NCBI RefSeq assembly: GCF_001425305.1
Contig: NZ_LMEE01000001.1
Span: 1,440,183-1,504,182 of the forward strand
Direction: 5' to 3'
Length of the DNA: 64,000 nt
Source: Phenylobacterium sp. Root1290
GTDB taxonomy: Bacteria; Pseudomonadota; Alphaproteobacteria; Caulobacterales; Caulobacteraceae
Shown: positions 61,023 to 64,000 of the stretch, in pieces
Numbering within the stretch: the first letter of the stretch is position 1
Layout of the letters: each line of letters starts with the position of its first letter
The notes under the pieces: model-generated
The model's input: only the letters and a program-made list of their open reading frames with translations
Told to the model about the DNA's origin: nothing
Database searches by the model: none
Position numbers and translations under genes: made by a program

Positions 61023-62873
61023 TTGAGCGCCTGGGACGTGATCATCATCGGGGGAGGGCACGCCGGCTGCGAAGCGGCCGCCGCCTCCGCGCGAGTCGGC
61101 GCCAGGACCCTGCTGCTGACCCACAAACTCGAAACCATCGGCGAGATGAGCTGCAACCCGGCCATCGGCGGCCTCGGCAAGGGCCATCTGGTCCGCGAGA
61201 TCGACGCCCTCGACGGCCTGATGGGTCGCCTGGCCGACCAGGCCGGCATCCAGTTCCGGATGCTCAACCGCTCCAAGGGCGCCGCCGTCCGCGGGCCGCG
61301 CAGCCAGATCGACCGCAAGCTCTATCGCCAGGCCATGCAGGCTGAGCTCGCCGCCACCCCGAACCTCACCGTGATGGCCGAGGCGGTCGAGGACCTGATC
61401 GTTACCGACGGCGTCGTCCAGGGCGTGATCGGGGCGACCGGAACCGAGTACCGCGCCGGCCGGGTGGTGCTGACCACCGGGACCTTCCTCAAGGGCCTGA
61501 TCCATCAGGGCGAGACCCGCATCCCCGCCGGCCGGGTCGGCGACGCCCCGGCCATCGGGCTGTCGGATCGCCTCTATGCTTCGGGCCTGACCATGGGCCG
61601 CTTGAAGACCGGGACTCCCGCCCGCCTCGACGGCTCGACCATCGCCTGGGACGGGCTGGAGATGCAGGCCGCGGACGATGAGCCGGTGCCGTTCTCGTTC
61701 CTGACCGACAAGATCACCGTCCCCCAGATCTCTTGCGGCGTGACCTATACCAACGCCAGGACGCACCAGATCATCGCCGATCGGCTGACCGAGTCCGCGG
61801 TCTATGGCGGCCGCATCAACGGGCGCGGCCCGCGATACTGTCCGTCGATCGAGGACAAGGTCGTGCGCTTCGGCGACAAGGACAGCCACCAGATCTTCCT
61901 CGAGCCCGAGGGGCTCGACGACGACACGGTCTATCCGAACGGCATCTCGACCTCGGTGTCGGAGGAGACCCAGGACCTGTTCCTGCGGACCATTCCCGGC
62001 CTCGAGAACGTGCGGGTCAAGCGCTACGGCTACGCCATCGAGTACGACTATGTCGATCCGCGCGAACTGTTCCCCAGCCTCGAAGTGAAGAAGCTCCCCG
62101 GCCTTTACCTGGCCGGCCAGATCAACGGCACGACGGGTTATGAGGAAGCAGGCGCGCAAGGGCTGGTCGCCGGCCTCAACGCCGCCCGTGCGGCCTCCGG
62201 CCAGGACGCCGCCGCGTTCGGCCGCGACGAGGCCTATATCGGCGTGCTGATCGACGATCTGACGACGCGGGGCGTCACCGAGCCCTATCGGATGTTCACC
62301 AGCCGGGCGGAGTTCCGCCTGACCCTGCGGGCTGACAACGCCGACCAGCGCCTGACCGACCGCGGCATCTCGCTTGGCGTCGTCGGTGTTTCACGTGAAA
62401 CGGCGTATCGCGCCAAGGCGGCCGAACTCGCCCACGCCCGTGGACGGGCAGGGGAGTTGACCCTGACCCCGGCCGCCGCGCAGAAGGCCGGCCTGCCGGT
62501 AAAGGCCGACGGCGTGGTCCGCGACTTCGTTCAACTGCTGGCCTACCCGACCATCAGCTTTGACGACCTGGCCCGCATATTCCCGGAATCCTCTCTTTGG
62601 TCCGCTAATTGCCGCGAGCAGTTGGAGATCGACGCCGCCTATGCCGGCTATCTCGATCGCCAAGCCGCAGACGCCGCCGCCTTCCGCCGCGACGAGAATC
62701 TGCGCCTGCCGGTCGACCTCGATTATGCGGGCGTCGGCGGGCTCTCGAACGAGGTCCGCGAGAAGCTGTCGACCGTGCGGCCGCTGACCCTGGGCCAGGC
62801 GGCCCGCATCGAAGGCGTCACGCCCGGCGCGCTGACCGCGCTGCTCGCCCATGTCCGCCGCCGCGCCGCCTGA
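61023..62873 (+). CDS. mnmG: tRNA uridine-modification enzyme MnmG (GidA)
   Basis: A 616-residue FAD enzyme: [20 protein letters not shown] near residue 4, [20 protein letters not shown] near 43, and [17 protein letters not shown] near 365. It acts with MnmE on tRNA wobble uridines. TTG 61023 has GGAG 6 bases upstream; GTG 61011 would add four residues. A parS site lies inside the gene at 62387. Confidence 0.96.
   Translation: MSAWDVIIIGGGHAGCEAAAASARVGARTLLLTHKLETIGEMSCNPAIGGLGKGHLVREIDALDGLMGRLADQAGIQFRMLNRSKGAAVRGPRSQIDRKLYRQAMQAELAATPNLTVMAEAVEDLIVTDGVVQGVIGATGTEYRAGRVVLTTGTFLKGLIHQGETRIPAGRVGDAPAIGLSDRLYASGLTMGRLKTGTPARLDGSTIAWDGLEMQAADDEPVPFSFLTDKITVPQISCGVTYTNARTHQIIADRLTESAVYGGRINGRGPRYCPSIEDKVVRFGDKDSHQIFLEPEGLDDDTVYPNGISTSVSEETQDLFLRTIPGLENVRVKRYGYAIEYDYVDPRELFPSLEVKKLPGLYLAGQINGTTGYEEAGAQGLVAGLNAARAASGQDAAAFGRDEAYIGVLIDDLTTRGVTEPYRMFTSRAEFRLTLRADNADQRLTDRGISLGVVGVSRETAYRAKAAELAHARGRAGELTLTPAAAQKAGLPVKADGVVRDFVQLLAYPTISFDDLARIFPESSLWSANCREQLEIDAAYAGYLDRQAADAAAFRRDENLRLPVDLDYAGVGGLSNEVREKLSTVRPLTLGQAARIEGVTPGALTALLAHVRRRAA
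62387..62402. promoter_or_regulatory. parS site inside mnmG (15 of 16 match)
   Basis: TGTTTCACGTGAAACG lies in the coding sequence, read as V-S-R-E-T in frame. Conservation of such a site within a protein-coding segment indicates selection for ParB binding. Confidence 0.8.
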
Positions 62874-62877
62874 CCGC

Positions 62878-63513
62878 ATGACCCTTGACGTGAACGACGC
62901 GGCCAGCTTCGCCGCTGCCGCCCATGCCGGCCCCCAGGCGATCGCCGACCTTGTGCGCTACCGGTCATACCTGGTCGAGTGGAACGAGAAGATGAACCTG
63001 GTCGGGCCCGCGACGCTTGACGTCTTCTGGTCGCGTCATGCCTGGGACTCGGCCCAGATCCTGCCCCTGGCGCCGGATGCGCTGACCTGGGCGGACCTCG
63101 GAACCGGCGCAGGACTTCCCGGCATCGTCTTGGCGATCCTCGGAAAAGACCGCCCCGGCTTTCACGTGCATCTCGTCGACAGCCTCACCAAGCGCTGCCG
63201 CTTCCTGAGCGAAGTGGTAAGCGGGCTGGAGCTTCCAGCCACCGTTCACAATTCACGTGCGGAAGACTTGTCGCTGACTGTGGATATCGTCACGGCGCGG
63301 GCTTGCGCGCCCCTGTCGCGCCTGATGGGGTACGCCCAGCCCTACTTCAAGCGAGGCGCGGAGGCGCTGTTCCTGAAGGGGCAGGATGTTGCGTCCGAAC
63401 TCGAAGACGCGGCGAAGACCTGGAATTTCGAGGCGGACGTGTCGCCCAGCTTGAGCGACTCCAGAGGGCAGATCGTGCGTGTAAGGAGGCTCGGCCGTGG
63501 CCGTAAAAGCTAA
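62878..63513 (+). CDS. rsmG: 16S rRNA G527 N7-methyltransferase RsmG (GidB)
   Basis: About 211 residues. The SAM site ADLGTGAGLPGIVLAI is near residue 72, and VTARACAPLSRL near 137. RsmG methylates the streptomycin-binding region of 16S rRNA. The start is uncertain: ATG 62878 (4 bases after the mnmG stop) or ATG 62851 (overlapping it), neither with a good ribosome site. Its 3' end overlaps parA by 17 bases. Confidence 0.94.
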   Translation: MTLDVNDAASFAAAAHAGPQAIADLVRYRSYLVEWNEKMNLVGPATLDVFWSRHAWDSAQILPLAPDALTWADLGTGAGLPGIVLAILGKDRPGFHVHLVDSLTKRCRFLSEVVSGLELPATVHNSRAEDLSLTVDIVTARACAPLSRLMGYAQPYFKRGAEALFLKGQDVASELEDAAKTWNFEADVSPSLSDSRGQIVRVRRLGRGRKS

Positions 63514-64000
63514 ACGGGGACTGCGCGTCCTCGTGGTCGCGAACCAGAAGGGCGGCGTGGGCAAGACCACCACGGCCATCAATCTCGGCACCGCCCTCGC
63601 CGCAGTCGGCGAGAAGGTGCTGCTGATCGACTCCGACCCTCAGGGCAACGCCTCCACCGGCCTCGGCGTCGGCCGGGCCCAGCGCAAGGTCACACTCTAT
63701 GACGTGCTGATGGGCGAGCAGCCGATCTCGTCGGCGGTGGTCAATACCGCCCTGCCGGGTCTCGACCTGGTGGCGGCCGATCCGGACCTGTCCGGCGTGG
63801 AGCTGGAGCTGGGCCAGCAGGCGCGCCGTTCCTTCAAGCTGCGGGACGCCCTGGAGCCGATCCGCGCAGAAGGCGAGTACACCTACGTCCTCATCGACTG
63901 TCCGCCGTCGCTGAACCTGCTGACCGTCAACGCCATGGCGGCGTCCGACGCGGTCCTGGTGCCATTGCAGTGCGAGTTCTTCGCCCTGGAAGGTCTCACT
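63497..64000 (+). CDS. parA: Chromosome partitioning ATPase ParA, cut by the window edge
   Basis: The first 168 residues are visible. GTG 63497 has AAGGAGG 8 bases upstream. The deviant Walker A KGGVGKTT is near residue 19, A-prime LLIDSDPQGNAS near 46, and Walker B VLIDCPPS near 133. It moves the origin region via ParB bound to the parS sites to the left. parB should follow beyond the window. Confidence 0.96.
   Translation, partial: MAVKAKRGLRVLVVANQKGGVGKTTTAINLGTALAAVGEKVLLIDSDPQGNASTGLGVGRAQRKVTLYDVLMGEQPISSAVVNTALPGLDLVAADPDLSGVELELGQQARRSFKLRDALEPIRAEGEYTYVLIDCPPSLNLLTVNAMAASDAVLVPLQCEFFALEGLT

Noticed and set aside
1..64000. CRISPR arrays, prophage, insertion sequences, integrative elements or a defence island
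   Set aside because: I looked for regularly spaced repeats, transposase or integrase motifs and toxin-antitoxin pairs and found none. The two palindromic repeat blocks contain no gene.

Overview
The window is a 64 kb piece of a GC-rich alphaproteobacterial chromosome, almost certainly from the Caulobacteraceae (Caulobacter or Phenylobacterium type). The strongest evidence is the block ppsR-origin-hemE-hemH-hemJ-rho-mnmE-mnmG-rsmG-parA with its CtrA boxes, TCCCCA motifs, GANTC sites and parS sites. Also typical are the fabI-fabB-fabA cluster, hslV/hslU, the hisBHAFE operon, Tim44-domain proteins, HemJ and a UbiH-type hydroxylase. I saw no prophage, insertion sequence, CRISPR array or plasmid module; this is core chromosome with a few accessory transporters.

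Layout. 1-4300: a TauE/SafE exporter cut by the window edge, a LysE exporter, a lipoprotein and an MHYT-GGDEF-EAL signalling protein. 4390-5390: two tiny genes, one with an ACT domain, behind an apparent Ile/Thr attenuator, then tRNA-Gly(GCC). 5460-10940: small housekeeping genes (prolyl-tRNA editing domain, CnoX-type thioredoxin, LON-domain protein, Trm112, UbiH-like hydroxylase, EcsC). 11000-19200: an arylsulfatase, an EmrA-EmrB-TetR efflux operon with two matching operators, a PEP-CTERM protein, and a divergent TetR/SDR pair with its own operators. 19200-28600: fatty-acid synthesis genes, a SH3-domain protein, a hydroxyacid dehydrogenase, MoeB, hslV and hslU with a secreted protein gene between them, and an orphan. 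28600-39700: nth, a LysR regulator, a class A penicillin-binding protein, an adenosine-kinase-like gene joined to the his operon, a histidine kinase and a CPBP protease. 39700-48500: an unusual three-gene cluster with a LysR effector domain that lacks its DNA-binding part, two Tim44 proteins around smr-mltA, secB, a CmlA/FloR-like exporter with an attenuator-like leader, MscS and a methyltransferase.

48680-64000 is the origin-proximal domain. ppsR-maf-aroE-coaE-dnaQ run leftwards and hemE-hemH-hemJ, rho, mnmE-mnmG-rsmG-parA run rightwards from an intergenic region (52334-52846) that I read as the replication origin. Most genes here, apart from a quinone oxidoreductase and a hydrolase, are co-directional with the expected forks. 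Four parS-type sites lie 4.6-9.9 kb to the right of the origin, between rho and mnmG, next to parA. Replication control and segregation are therefore both encoded here.

Most promising regulatory findings: the Ile/Thr attenuator in front of two genes with no biosynthetic enzyme, the seven-codon leader with mutually exclusive hairpins before the chloramphenicol-type exporter, and a two-hairpin leader with an anti-Shine-Dalgarno run before the TauE/SafE gene. All structure calls were made by eye and not by folding software.
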